Source of the DNA: Pseudomonas sp. MYb118
GTDB lineage: Bacteria; Pseudomonadota; Gammaproteobacteria; Pseudomonadales; Pseudomonadaceae
Direction of reading: 5' to 3'
Assembly (NCBI RefSeq): GCF_040947875.1
Contig: NZ_JBFRXN010000002.1
Coordinates: 3,100,001 to 3,164,000 of the forward strand
DNA length: 64,000 bases
Shown here piece by piece: positions 55,486-63,695 of this stretch. The notes under the pieces were generated by a model, which was given only the letters and a program-made list of their open reading frames with translations, did not search any database and was not told the origin of the DNA. Every line of letters begins with the position of its first letter. Position 1 is the first letter of the stretch. The position numbers and the translations under genes were made by a program.

Positions 55486-56580
55486 ATGTTCAAAGGCGTG
55501 TCCCTGCTGTTCCTGTTGCTGCTCGGCCTCACCGCCCAGGCCGAAACCTGGCCCGGCGAGCAATGGCCCACCACACCGGCCGCCCCCGGCCCGGCCCTCC
55601 AGGCCCTCGAAACCTACGCCTTCCCACCGCGCGACGACGCCAGCCGACAGGGCATCCGCACCGATGCCTTGCTGGTGATCCGCGACGGTCAGTTGATCTA
55701 CGAACGCTACGCCGGCCCGACCAAGGCCGACACCCCGCACCTGACCTGGTCGATCAGCAAGAGCCTGATGGCCACGGTGCTCGGTGTGGCCTACGGCGAG
55801 GGCCGGTTCAAGCTCGAGGACCCGGCAGCGAAGTTCTATTCACCGCTGGCCAGGCACCCGAAGCTGACCCTCGCCGACCTGCTGCACTGGGCCTCGGGCC
55901 TGGACTGGCAGGAGGACTACGAGTACGCACCGCTGAAATCCTCGGTGGTGGCGATGCTCTACACCCGTGGTCATCAGGACATGGCCCGGTTCACCGCCGG
56001 GCATGACGCGTACGCGCCACCGGGCCAGGCCTTCCGTTACTCCAGTGGCGACAGCAACCTGCTGGCGGCGGCGTTGAAAACCATCGTCGGCCCGGCCCGT
56101 TATGCCGACTATCCCTGGACCGCGCTGTTCGAACCGCTGGGCATTCGCCATGCCGTGTGGGAAACCGACACCACCGGCACCTTTGTCGCATCGTCCTACG
56201 CCTACCTCACCGCCCGCGACCTGGCGCGCATCGGCCTGCTGATGGCCCGCGACGGTCGCTGGGGCGACCGGCAATTGCTGCCCGCCGACTGGGTGGCCTT
56301 CAATCGCCAGCCATTCGCGCATTACCAGGCGCACCAGGACGAAGCGGTGCCGGGCGGCCACTGGTGGCTCAACCGCGCTGCCGACGGTGCGGCGCAGCCC
56401 TGGCCGGATGCACCGCCGGACACCTTCGCCGCGCTCGGCCACTGGGGCCAGGCGATGTACGTGATCCCCAGCGAGCGCTTGGTGATCGTGCGCTACGGCG
56501 ATGATCGCGACGGCAGCTACCGGCACAACGAATTGCTCAAGCTGGCGCGCCAGGCGTTTGCCGGGACGGTGCAGCCATGA
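55486..56580 (+). CDS. Serine hydrolase of the beta-lactamase class C fold
   Basis: A 364-residue exported protein with a signal peptide ending LTAQA at residue 19. The nucleophile motif SxxK is SISK (Ser89, Lys92) in TWSISKSLMATVLG. FRYSSGDSNLLAAAL holds the YxN-equivalent Tyr, and GHWGQAMYVIP the HxG/KTG-like strand. Such proteins are esterases, peptidases or penicillin-binding-like enzymes; the substrate is unknown and resistance should not be assumed. It overlaps the next gene by ATGA. Confidence 0.85.
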   Translation: MFKGVSLLFLLLLGLTAQAETWPGEQWPTTPAAPGPALQALETYAFPPRDDASRQGIRTDALLVIRDGQLIYERYAGPTKADTPHLTWSISKSLMATVLGVAYGEGRFKLEDPAAKFYSPLARHPKLTLADLLHWASGLDWQEDYEYAPLKSSVVAMLYTRGHQDMARFTAGHDAYAPPGQAFRYSSGDSNLLAAALKTIVGPARYADYPWTALFEPLGIRHAVWETDTTGTFVASSYAYLTARDLARIGLLMARDGRWGDRQLLPADWVAFNRQPFAHYQAHQDEAVPGGHWWLNRAADGAAQPWPDAPPDTFAALGHWGQAMYVIPSERLVIVRYGDDRDGSYRHNELLKLARQAFAGTVQP

Positions 56581-56906
56581 CCCGCCGCCCGTTTGTTCGC
56601 CGCCGCCCCTTCGCCACGCTGGGCCTGCTTGTGCTGGTAATTCTGTTCGGCTGGATCTGGCAGGAGCGCGTGGCCCTGTGGGCTTTCCCCGACATCATCA
56701 GTGCCTACACCGCCAAGGAATATTGCTCGTGCCGCTACGTCATGAATAACGACGCCGGCTATTGCCAGGGCTACGTCAAACAGTGGCTGCCCTTCAGCGC
56801 GTTTACCGATGACCCCGCTGCCAGGCGTGTTCAGGTCAGTGGCCTTGGGCGCAGCAACAGCGCGCAATGGCTCGGCGAGCGCCAGGGGTGTCGCTTGAAT
56901 CCGTGA
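56577..56906 (+). CDS. Hypothetical single-span membrane protein
   Basis: 109 residues. A basic N-terminus (MTRRPFVRRRPF) and one membrane span (TLGLLVLVILFGWIW) precede a periplasmic part with a Cys-rich segment KEYCSCRYVMNNDAGYCQGY. It ends in GERQGCRLNP. ATGA overlap with the hydrolase gene implies coupled expression and perhaps a joint role at the inner membrane. Some homologues carry the name amidase, which this size cannot support. Function unknown. Confidence 0.65.
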   Translation: MTRRPFVRRRPFATLGLLVLVILFGWIWQERVALWAFPDIISAYTAKEYCSCRYVMNNDAGYCQGYVKQWLPFSAFTDDPAARRVQVSGLGRSNSAQWLGERQGCRLNP

Positions 56907-56995
56907 GCCAAGGCTGCTGGCCGCCATGCCAGCAGTTTGCAACGGGCTCGCGGGCGGTTATGGTTCGTGCAGGTTTCTCTGCCCCACGAGTCTTT

Positions 56996-57586
56996 ATGTT
57001 CAAGCGGTCCCTGTTCAAAACCTTCGCCGCCTTACTGCTGGCCGGCGCCACCTGCTCGGCCCAGGCCAATTGGTACCTGGACGGCGAGTCGTCGCGGCTG
57101 TCGTTCGTCAGCACCAAGAACGCCAACATTGCCGAGGTGCAGCGCTTCCTGGTGCTGCACGGCAAGGTCAGCCCCAAGGGCTTGGCCGAGGTCGAGGTCG
57201 AGCTGGACTCGATCTACAGCGGCATCCCTTTGCGCGACGAGCGCATGCGCAAGGACCTGTTTGAGATCGAGCGTTTCCCTGAAGCCTTGATCAGCGCCCA
57301 GATCGACCTCGGCCCGATCAACGACCTGGCCAATGGCGCGCAACTGGAATTGCGCTTGCCGGTGACCGTCAACCTGCATGGCAAACAGCATCAGTACAAC
57401 GCCGAGCTGCTGGCCACCCGCCTGGATGACCGCCGTTTCCAGGTGGTGACACTGGAGCCGCTGGTGCTCAACGCGGCGGATTTCGACCTGGCGCCGGGGC
57501 TGGAAAGCCTGCGCAAGGTTGCCGGCCTGTCGGCCATCAGTCTGTCGGTGCCGGTGGGTGCGGTGCTGATCTTCACGGCGCGTTGA
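56996..57586 (+). CDS. YceI family exported protein
   Basis: A 196-residue protein from ATG 56996 with a signal peptide (LFKTFAALLLAGATCSAQA) and mature start NWYLDGESSRLSFVSTKNAN. It has the YceI lipocalin-like barrel pattern (FEIERFPEALISAQIDL). The family binds isoprenoid-like lipids in the periplasm. The frame extends upstream to 56867 but the signal peptide fixes this start. It is followed after 1 bp by the phospholipase D-like gene. Confidence 0.85.
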   Translation: MFKRSLFKTFAALLLAGATCSAQANWYLDGESSRLSFVSTKNANIAEVQRFLVLHGKVSPKGLAEVEVELDSIYSGIPLRDERMRKDLFEIERFPEALISAQIDLGPINDLANGAQLELRLPVTVNLHGKQHQYNAELLATRLDDRRFQVVTLEPLVLNAADFDLAPGLESLRKVAGLSAISLSVPVGAVLIFTAR

Positions 57587-57587
57587 C

Positions 57588-58745
57588 ATGGACGGGGCGA
57601 TTTTCCCCTGGCGCGAGGGCAATCACTTCGAGCTGCTGGTCGACGGTCCGCAGTTCTTCCCGCGCATGCTGGTGGCGATTGCCCGTGCCGAAGAACAGGT
57701 CGAGCTGGAGTTGTACCTGGTGGAGGCGGGCGAGTGCGCCGAGGCCATGGTCCAGGCGTTGGTCCAGGCCGCCGAGCGCGGTGTGCGGGTACGCTGCCTG
57801 TTCGATGACTACGGCAGCCTCGCCTTTACCCTGGCGTTGCGCCAACGGCTGATGGGCGCGGGCGTCGAGCTGCGGTTCTACAACCGGCTGAGCTGGCGAC
57901 GTTGGGTTGGCAACTTCTACCGCGATCACCGCAAGTTGCTGCTGGTGGATCAGAGCCTGGCGGTGGTGGGCGGCACCGGGGTCACCGATGAGTTCTGGTC
58001 ACCGAGTGAGAACTCCAGCGAATGGCACGAAGTGATGGTGGAAATCACCGGCCCGCTGGTGATCGACTGGCAACTGCTGTTCGACCGCCAGTGGATCGCC
58101 AACCGCCATCGCCGGGCCTGGCGCCCGTCCGCGCATTTCGGCTTGCCGCGTTTGCCCCGCGTGCCGTCCATGGGCGAGGGCATGGGCCGGGTGGCCTACG
58201 CCGACGCCCGCCAGCACCGCGACATCCTGCAATCGCTGGTGCGCGCCTTGAACAGCGGCCAGCGGCGCATCTGGCTGGCCACCCCGTACTTCCTGCCAAC
58301 CTGGAAAGTGCGCCGTTCTTTGCGCCGCGCCGCCGGTCGCGGCGTCGATGTGCGCCTGCTGCTGACCGGCCCGCGCACCGACCATCCCTCGGTGCGCTAC
58401 GCCGGGCATCGCTACTACCCGCGCCTGCTCCGGGCCGGGGTGAAGATCTTCGAATACCAGCCGTGTTTCCTGCACCTGAAAATGGTGCTGGTGGATGACT
58501 GGGTGAGCATCGGCTCGTGCAACTTCGATCACTGGAACCTGCGCTTCAACCTGGAAGCCAACCTCGAAGCGCTGGACCCAAGCCTGACCCGGGCGGTGGT
58601 GGCCAGTTTCGAGCGCGATTTTGCGCAGAGTCAGGAAGTCAGCCTGCAAGACTGGAAACGCCGGCCGTTGTGGCGGCGGGTCAAGCAGCGGATTTGGGGA
58701 TGGGTGGATCGGGTGGTGGTGAATCTGTTGGATCGGCGGGGGTAG
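57588..58745 (+). CDS. Phospholipase D / cardiolipin synthase-like protein
   Basis: A 385-residue enzyme with two HKD motifs: YRDHRKLLLVDQSLAVVGG at about residue 116 and FLHLKMVLVDDWVSIGSCN at about residue 298. VELELYLVEAGECAEAMVQA is the N-terminal family block. No N-terminal membrane anchor is seen, as in ClsB-type enzymes. It may form cardiolipin or act on other phospholipids. The ATG lies 1 bp after the yceI stop, so the pair is probably co-transcribed. Confidence 0.85.
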   Translation: MDGAIFPWREGNHFELLVDGPQFFPRMLVAIARAEEQVELELYLVEAGECAEAMVQALVQAAERGVRVRCLFDDYGSLAFTLALRQRLMGAGVELRFYNRLSWRRWVGNFYRDHRKLLLVDQSLAVVGGTGVTDEFWSPSENSSEWHEVMVEITGPLVIDWQLLFDRQWIANRHRRAWRPSAHFGLPRLPRVPSMGEGMGRVAYADARQHRDILQSLVRALNSGQRRIWLATPYFLPTWKVRRSLRRAAGRGVDVRLLLTGPRTDHPSVRYAGHRYYPRLLRAGVKIFEYQPCFLHLKMVLVDDWVSIGSCNFDHWNLRFNLEANLEALDPSLTRAVVASFERDFAQSQEVSLQDWKRRPLWRRVKQRIWGWVDRVVVNLLDRRG

Positions 58746-58773
58746 CCGCAGATTTTCAGATCACTCAAAACAC

Positions 58774-58863
58774 TGTGGGAGCGAGCCTGCTCGCGATGGC
58801 GCCCTGACAGTCAACAAAGGTGTTGAATGTACAGGCCTCATCGCGAGCAGGCTCGCTCCCACA
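58774..58863. repeat. REPIN
   Basis: Inverted REP pair of the GCCTGCTC subtype (58774-58797 and 58840-58863). Loop stem TCAACA / TGTTGA as in the 52.6-kb copy. Between convergent genes. Confidence 0.92.
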
Positions 58864-58887
58864 GGTTTTTAGTGCAGTGTTTGAGGC

Positions 58888-61179
58888 TTACAGCAACTCA
58901 AAACTCTGCTGCGTCACATCCTGCGAATCCAGGCCGATCTGCACGTTGAACTTGCCAGGCTCGGCGGCGTACTTGAGCTGGCTGTTGTAGAACTTCAGGT
59001 CGTCCTCGCTGATGCTGAAGTGCACGACTTTCTGTTCGCCGGCCTTGAGCAGGATTTTCTGGAAGTTCTTCAGTTCCTTGACCGGGCGGATCATCGAGCC
59101 GGTGACGTCCTGGATGTACAACTGCACCACGGTTTCGCCGTCACGCTTGCCGGTGTTCTTCACCGTGACGCTGGCGTCGAGCTTGCCGGATTTGTTCAGC
59201 GTGGTCGCCGACAGAGCCATGTCGCTCAGGCTGAAGCTGGTGTAGCTCAGGCCATAGCCGAACGGGAACAGCGGGCCGGTGGTGTCATCGAAGTACTGCG
59301 AGGTGTAGTTGCCCGGTTTGCCCGGCGTGAACGGGCGGCCGATGCTCAGGTGGTTGTAGTAGGTCGGAATCTGCCCTACCGAGCGTGGGAAGGTGATCGG
59401 CAGCTTGCCCGACGGGTTGTAGTCGCCGAACAGCACGTCGGCGATGGCGTTGCCGCCCTCGGTGCCGCTGAACCAGGTTTCCAGGATCGCGTCAGCCTGC
59501 TGGTTCTCTTCGAGCAACGACAGCGGACGGCCGTTCATCAACACCAGCACCAGCGGCTTGCCGGTGGCTTTCAGGGCGCGGATCAGCTCGCGCTGGTTTT
59601 CCGGGATGTTCAGGTCGGTGCGGCTCGACGACTCGTGGGACATGCCACGGGACTCGCCCACGGCGGCGACCACCACGTCGGCATCCTTGGCGGCCTTCAC
59701 CGCTTCGTCGATCAGCACGTTTGCCGGACGCGGATCATCCACCACTTCCGGGGCATCGAAGTTGAGGAAGTTCAGGTAGTCGAGGATCTTCTTGTCGCTG
59801 GTGATGTTGGCACCACGGGCGTAGATCAGGTTGGCCTTGTCACCGATCACATTGCTCATGCCATCGAACAGGGTCACCGATTGTGCCGGGCGACCGGCCG
59901 CCGCCCAACTGCCCATCATGTCGATCGGCGCCTTGGCCAGCGGGCCGACCAGGGCGATTTTCGCGGATTTGTTCAGCGGCAGGGTTTCGTTGGCGTTTTT
60001 CAGCAGCACCTGGCTGCGAAGGGCCACATCACGGGCATCGGCGCGGTGCAGGCGGCTGTCGGCGTAGGTGTCGGCCGGGTCATCCTCGGCCTTGCCGATG
60101 CGCAGGTATGGGTCCTTGAACAGGCCCATGTCGTACTTGGCGTCGAGCACCGCACGCACGGCGTTGTCGATGTCGCTCTGCTGGATCTCGCCGGACTTGA
60201 GCAGCCCCGGGAGTTCCTTGCCGTACAGGGTGTCGTTCATGCTCATGTGGATGCCGGCCTTGATCGCCAGCTTCGCCGCTTCGCGACCGTCGCGGGCGAC
60301 GCCGTGCTTGATCAGCTCGAAGATCGCGCCGTGGTCGCTGACCGCCAGGCCCTTGAAGCCCCATTCCTTGCGCAACAGGTCGTTCATCAGCCAGGTGTTG
60401 GCGGTGGCCGGCACGCCGTTGATCGAGTTCAGCGCGACCATCACACCGCCCGCGCCGGCGTCGATGGCCGCGCGGTACGGTGGCAGGTAGTCCTGGTACA
60501 TCTTGACCGGGCTCATGTCGACCACGTTGTAGTCGCGACCGCCTTCGACCGCGCCATACAGGGCGAAGTGCTTGACGCTGGCCATGATGCTGTTCGCGGC
60601 GTTGGCGCCGGTGCCCTGGAACGCCTTGACCATCACCCCGGCAATGCGCGACACCAGATAGGTGTCCTCGCCGAAGCCTTCGGAGGTGCGGCCCCAGCGC
60701 GGGTCGCGGGAGATGTCGACCATCGGCGCGAAGGTGATGTCGAGGCTGTCGGCCGCGGCTTCTTCGGCGGCGATGCGCCCGGAATGGCCGATGGCGTCCA
60801 TGTCCCAGCTCGACGCGAGCGCCAGCGGGATCGGGAAAATGGTGCGGTGGCCGTGGATCACGTCATAGGCGAAGAACATCGGGATCTTCAGCCGGCTGCG
60901 CATGGCCGCGTCCTGCATCGGACGGTTTTCCGGACGGGTGATCGAGTTGAACGTGCCACCGATGTTGCCCGCGGCGATTTCCTTGCGGATCAGCTCCCGG
61001 GGCATTTCCGGGCCGATGCTGATCAGGCGCAACTGGCCGATTTTTTCATCGAGGGTCATTTGCTTCATCAGGTTGCTGATGAAGGCGTCCTTGTTCTCCA
61101 GAGGCGGGGGCGTCGTGGCGGCCAATACGTTATGACTGGCCAGGCTGACGAGCAGTCCCAGCAAACACAGCTTCTTCAT
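58888..61179 (-). CDS. bglX: Periplasmic beta-glucosidase BglX (GH3)
   Basis: A 763-residue glycoside hydrolase family 3 enzyme. Signal peptide at residues 1-20 (LLGLLVSLASHNVLAA). The catalytic nucleophile aspartate is in GFKGLAVSDHGAIFELI at about residue 286. KHFALYGAVEGGRDYN and the C-terminal fibronectin III-like domain (YGLSYTSFSLSD onward) are present. It releases terminal beta-D-glucose from oligosaccharides. Length equals E. coli BglX (765). Monocistronic. Confidence 0.94.
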   Translation of the reverse strand: MKKLCLLGLLVSLASHNVLAATTPPPLENKDAFISNLMKQMTLDEKIGQLRLISIGPEMPRELIRKEIAAGNIGGTFNSITRPENRPMQDAAMRSRLKIPMFFAYDVIHGHRTIFPIPLALASSWDMDAIGHSGRIAAEEAAADSLDITFAPMVDISRDPRWGRTSEGFGEDTYLVSRIAGVMVKAFQGTGANAANSIMASVKHFALYGAVEGGRDYNVVDMSPVKMYQDYLPPYRAAIDAGAGGVMVALNSINGVPATANTWLMNDLLRKEWGFKGLAVSDHGAIFELIKHGVARDGREAAKLAIKAGIHMSMNDTLYGKELPGLLKSGEIQQSDIDNAVRAVLDAKYDMGLFKDPYLRIGKAEDDPADTYADSRLHRADARDVALRSQVLLKNANETLPLNKSAKIALVGPLAKAPIDMMGSWAAAGRPAQSVTLFDGMSNVIGDKANLIYARGANITSDKKILDYLNFLNFDAPEVVDDPRPANVLIDEAVKAAKDADVVVAAVGESRGMSHESSSRTDLNIPENQRELIRALKATGKPLVLVLMNGRPLSLLEENQQADAILETWFSGTEGGNAIADVLFGDYNPSGKLPITFPRSVGQIPTYYNHLSIGRPFTPGKPGNYTSQYFDDTTGPLFPFGYGLSYTSFSLSDMALSATTLNKSGKLDASVTVKNTGKRDGETVVQLYIQDVTGSMIRPVKELKNFQKILLKAGEQKVVHFSISEDDLKFYNSQLKYAAEPGKFNVQIGLDSQDVTQQSFELL

Positions 61180-61416
61180 GAATTGTTTTCCAGGGGCCTA
61201 AACGGCAGTGAATACGCGCCGATCAGCCAAAATTTAGGGAGCGACTATTGTTGTTCAAGTAAATGCAGCAAACTTCTGCAGTGTTTTTTGTGCTGGTGCA
61301 TCTTTTAGCCCATTGGCTCGATGCAATCCAGCGCGGCGGCAGATTATGCCCGAAGAGTCGGTCAGAAGGTCGCTGGTTGATTTTTCAATCGACGGTACAA
61401 GGGAGCGTCAAATCAA

Positions 61417-62025
61417 ATGAATGTTCAACAAACCACTCGAGCGAGCCTGCGTGTCGCCGCCCTGATCTGGCTGGCCAGCTGGCTGGCCGGTTGCGGCATC
61501 AATAACATTCCGACCCTCGACGAACAGGCCAAGGCCGCCTGGGGCCAGGTGCAGAACCAGTATCAGCGCCGCGCCGACCTGATTCCCAACCTGGTGGAAA
61601 CCGTCAAGGGCTACGCCAAGCATGAGGAAGAAACCCTGACCGCGGTGATCGAGGCCCGGGCCAAGGCGACCTCCATCCAGGTGGATGCCAGCACCCTGGA
61701 CAACCCCGAACGCCTCAAGCAGTTCCAGCAGGCCCAGGACCAGCTGACCGGTGCCCTGAGCCGTCTGATGGTGGTGTCCGAGCGGTATCCGGACCTCAAG
61801 GCCAACCAGAACTTCCTGGCGTTGCAATCGCAACTTGAAGGCACCGAGAATCGCATCGCCGTGGCCCGTCGCGATTTCATCCTGGCGGTGCAGAAGTACA
61901 ACACCGAAATCCGTACGTTCCCGGGGCGCCTGTGGCACACCGTGATGTACAGCGACCTGCCGATTCGTGAAACCTTCGAAGCCACCACCCCGGGTGCCGA
62001 AAAAGCGCCGGAAGTGAAGTTCTGA
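61417..62025 (+). CDS. LemA family lipoprotein
   Basis: A 202-residue protein. The N-terminus (LRVAALIWLASWLAGCG) is a lipoprotein signal with lipobox LAGC, so it should be anchored on the outer face of a membrane. The LemA core QVQNQYQRRADLIPNLVETV and VVSERYPDLKANQNFLALQS is intact and forms a long helical bundle. Often paired with TPM-domain proteins, as here. Function is unclear. Confidence 0.9.
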   Translation: MNVQQTTRASLRVAALIWLASWLAGCGINNIPTLDEQAKAAWGQVQNQYQRRADLIPNLVETVKGYAKHEEETLTAVIEARAKATSIQVDASTLDNPERLKQFQQAQDQLTGALSRLMVVSERYPDLKANQNFLALQSQLEGTENRIAVARRDFILAVQKYNTEIRTFPGRLWHTVMYSDLPIRETFEATTPGAEKAPEVKF

Positions 62026-62066
62026 GCTGAAGCCGGCCTGACGCATTCCCACGGATGAGGTTGCCA

Positions 62067-62819
62067 ATGCGCGTGTTGAAAGTGGGCCTGGTGCTGTTGT
62101 TGTGGGTGTTTGCCCTGACGGCCCGGGCCGAGTTGAATTTCCCGCAGTTGACCGGGCGGGTAGTGGACAACGCCCAGATGATCGAGCCGTCGGTGCGCGA
62201 GCAACTGACGCAGCAGCTGGCGGCCCATGAGAATGCCACCGGCGAGCAGTTGGTGGTGGTCACCCTGCCGGACTTGCAAGGCGCCGAGATTGCCGACTTC
62301 GGCTATCAGTTGGGGCGCCACTGGGGCATCGGCCAGAAGGACAAGAACAACGGCGCGCTGCTGATCGTGGCCCGCGCCGAGCGCAAGTTGCGGATCGAAG
62401 TCGGTTATGGCCTGGAAGATCGCCTGACCGATGCGCAGAGTTCGGTGATCATCAACCAGGTGATCACCCCGGCGTTCAAGGCCGGCAACTTCAGCAAGGG
62501 CATCAGCGACGGGGTCGCGGCGATGCTGGTGGTGCTGGGCGGCAGCCCGCTGGACGAGCCATCGACGGCCTATGAGTCGAACGGCGGGCAGGACGACTTC
62601 GCCTCCCGTCACCCTGGGGTGTTCGTGTTTTTGGTGGTGCTGTTCATCCTGACCATCTTCGTCTTGCAGATGCTCGGCATCCTGCCGGCCGGTCGCGGCG
62701 GTTCGGGCGGCTCCGGTGGCGGTTTTGGCGGCGGTGGTTTTGGTGGCGGCGGTGGAGGCGGGGGCTTCAGCGGCGGCGGGGGCAGTTTCGGGGGCGGCGG
62801 TTCGTCGGGCGGCTGGTGA
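62067..62819 (+). CDS. TPM-domain (YgcG-like) exported protein with glycine-rich tail
   Basis: A 250-residue protein from ATG 62067 (GAGG 7 nt upstream); signal peptide LVLLLWVFALTARA. The TPM domain (residues about 25-155) contains GRVVDNAQMIEPSVREQLTQ and LIVARAERKLRIEVGYGLED. One membrane span (VFLVVLFILTIFVLQMLGIL) follows at about 185-205. The last 40 residues are nearly all Gly and Ser. Second gene of the LemA-TPM-TPM set. Confidence 0.88.
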   Translation: MRVLKVGLVLLLWVFALTARAELNFPQLTGRVVDNAQMIEPSVREQLTQQLAAHENATGEQLVVVTLPDLQGAEIADFGYQLGRHWGIGQKDKNNGALLIVARAERKLRIEVGYGLEDRLTDAQSSVIINQVITPAFKAGNFSKGISDGVAAMLVVLGGSPLDEPSTAYESNGGQDDFASRHPGVFVFLVVLFILTIFVLQMLGILPAGRGGSGGSGGGFGGGGFGGGGGGGGFSGGGGSFGGGGSSGGW

Positions 62820-62847
62820 TAACAATATTCGATGGGCACTTCTAGAC

Positions 62848-63465
62848 ATGGCATTACTGACTGAACACGAACAACGCAAGGTCGCCGAGGCGATTGCCCG
62901 GGTCGAGCGCGACACCGACGCCGAGCTGGTCACGGTATTGGCCGCCCGCGCCGATGACTACGCGTACATTCCGTTGCTGTGGGCCAGCGTGCTGGCGCTG
63001 GTGGTGCCGGGTGTCGTGCATTACCTGACCGGCTGGCTGACCATGAACAGCCTGCTGCTGGTGCAGTGGGTCACCTTCATCGTGTTGTGCGTGCTGTTTC
63101 GCCTGCCGAAAATCACCACCCATCTGGTGCCGCGTTCGGTGCGCCACTGGCGCGCCTCGAACCTGGCGCGCCGGCAGTTCCTGGCGCAGAACCTGCACCA
63201 CACCGTGGGCAGCACCGGCATGCTGATCTTCGTCTGCGAAGCCGAGCGTTACGTGGAGATCCTGGTGGACGAAGGGATTTCTAGCCGGCTGGACAACCAG
63301 CACTGGGACGCCATCGTCGCGGCGTTCACCCAACAGGTGAAGCAGGGCCAGACCTTGCAGGGCTTCGTCACCTGCGTCGAGGCCTGCGGCGAGTTGCTCA
63401 AGGTGCACGTGCCGGTGACCCATGTGCGCAATGAGTTGCCGAATCGGTTGGTGGTGTTGGGTTGA
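62848..63465 (+). CDS. TPM-domain membrane protein
   Basis: A 205-residue protein from ATG 62848, opening MALLTEHEQRKVAEAIARVE. TPM domain halves are split around two membrane spans (YIPLLWASVLALVVPGVV and LVQWVTFIVLCVLF). The second half has LIFVCEAERYVEILVDEGIS. No signal peptide. It completes the LemA-TPM-TPM operon with a 28-bp gap to the previous gene. The frame extends upstream to 62716 over the glycine tail but has no coding likelihood there. Confidence 0.85.
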   Translation: MALLTEHEQRKVAEAIARVERDTDAELVTVLAARADDYAYIPLLWASVLALVVPGVVHYLTGWLTMNSLLLVQWVTFIVLCVLFRLPKITTHLVPRSVRHWRASNLARRQFLAQNLHHTVGSTGMLIFVCEAERYVEILVDEGISSRLDNQHWDAIVAAFTQQVKQGQTLQGFVTCVEACGELLKVHVPVTHVRNELPNRLVVLG

Positions 63466-63492
63466 ACCCGATTTTATTAACAACCTAAACCC

Positions 63493-63581
63493 TGTAGGAG
63501 CGGGCTTGCCCGCGATGGCGGTGTGTCAGTCAAATCAGTGCTGGCTGGTCAATCGCTATCGCGGGCAAGCCCGCTCCTACA
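63493..63581. repeat. REPIN (GGGC subtype)
   Basis: Inverted REP pair, TGTAGGAGCGGGCTTGCCCG at 63493-63516 and its complement at 63558-63581. Loop begins GGCGGTGTGTCAGTCA. Confidence 0.92.
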
Positions 63582-63695
63582 GGGGGGCTGCCCCGGATTC
63601 AGATCACCATTCGTAAATAACTGCGTGTCCTGCGCCGCCATCCCCCCTAAAATGCCCCCCATTCCCGATTCGCCGCGCCCGAGGCCGTTTTTTCC

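Noticed and set aside
55486..56580. Calling the serine hydrolase an AmpC beta-lactamase
   Set aside because: Only the fold motifs are shared; the YxN and KTG motifs differ and the protein is closer to general esterase/peptidase relatives.
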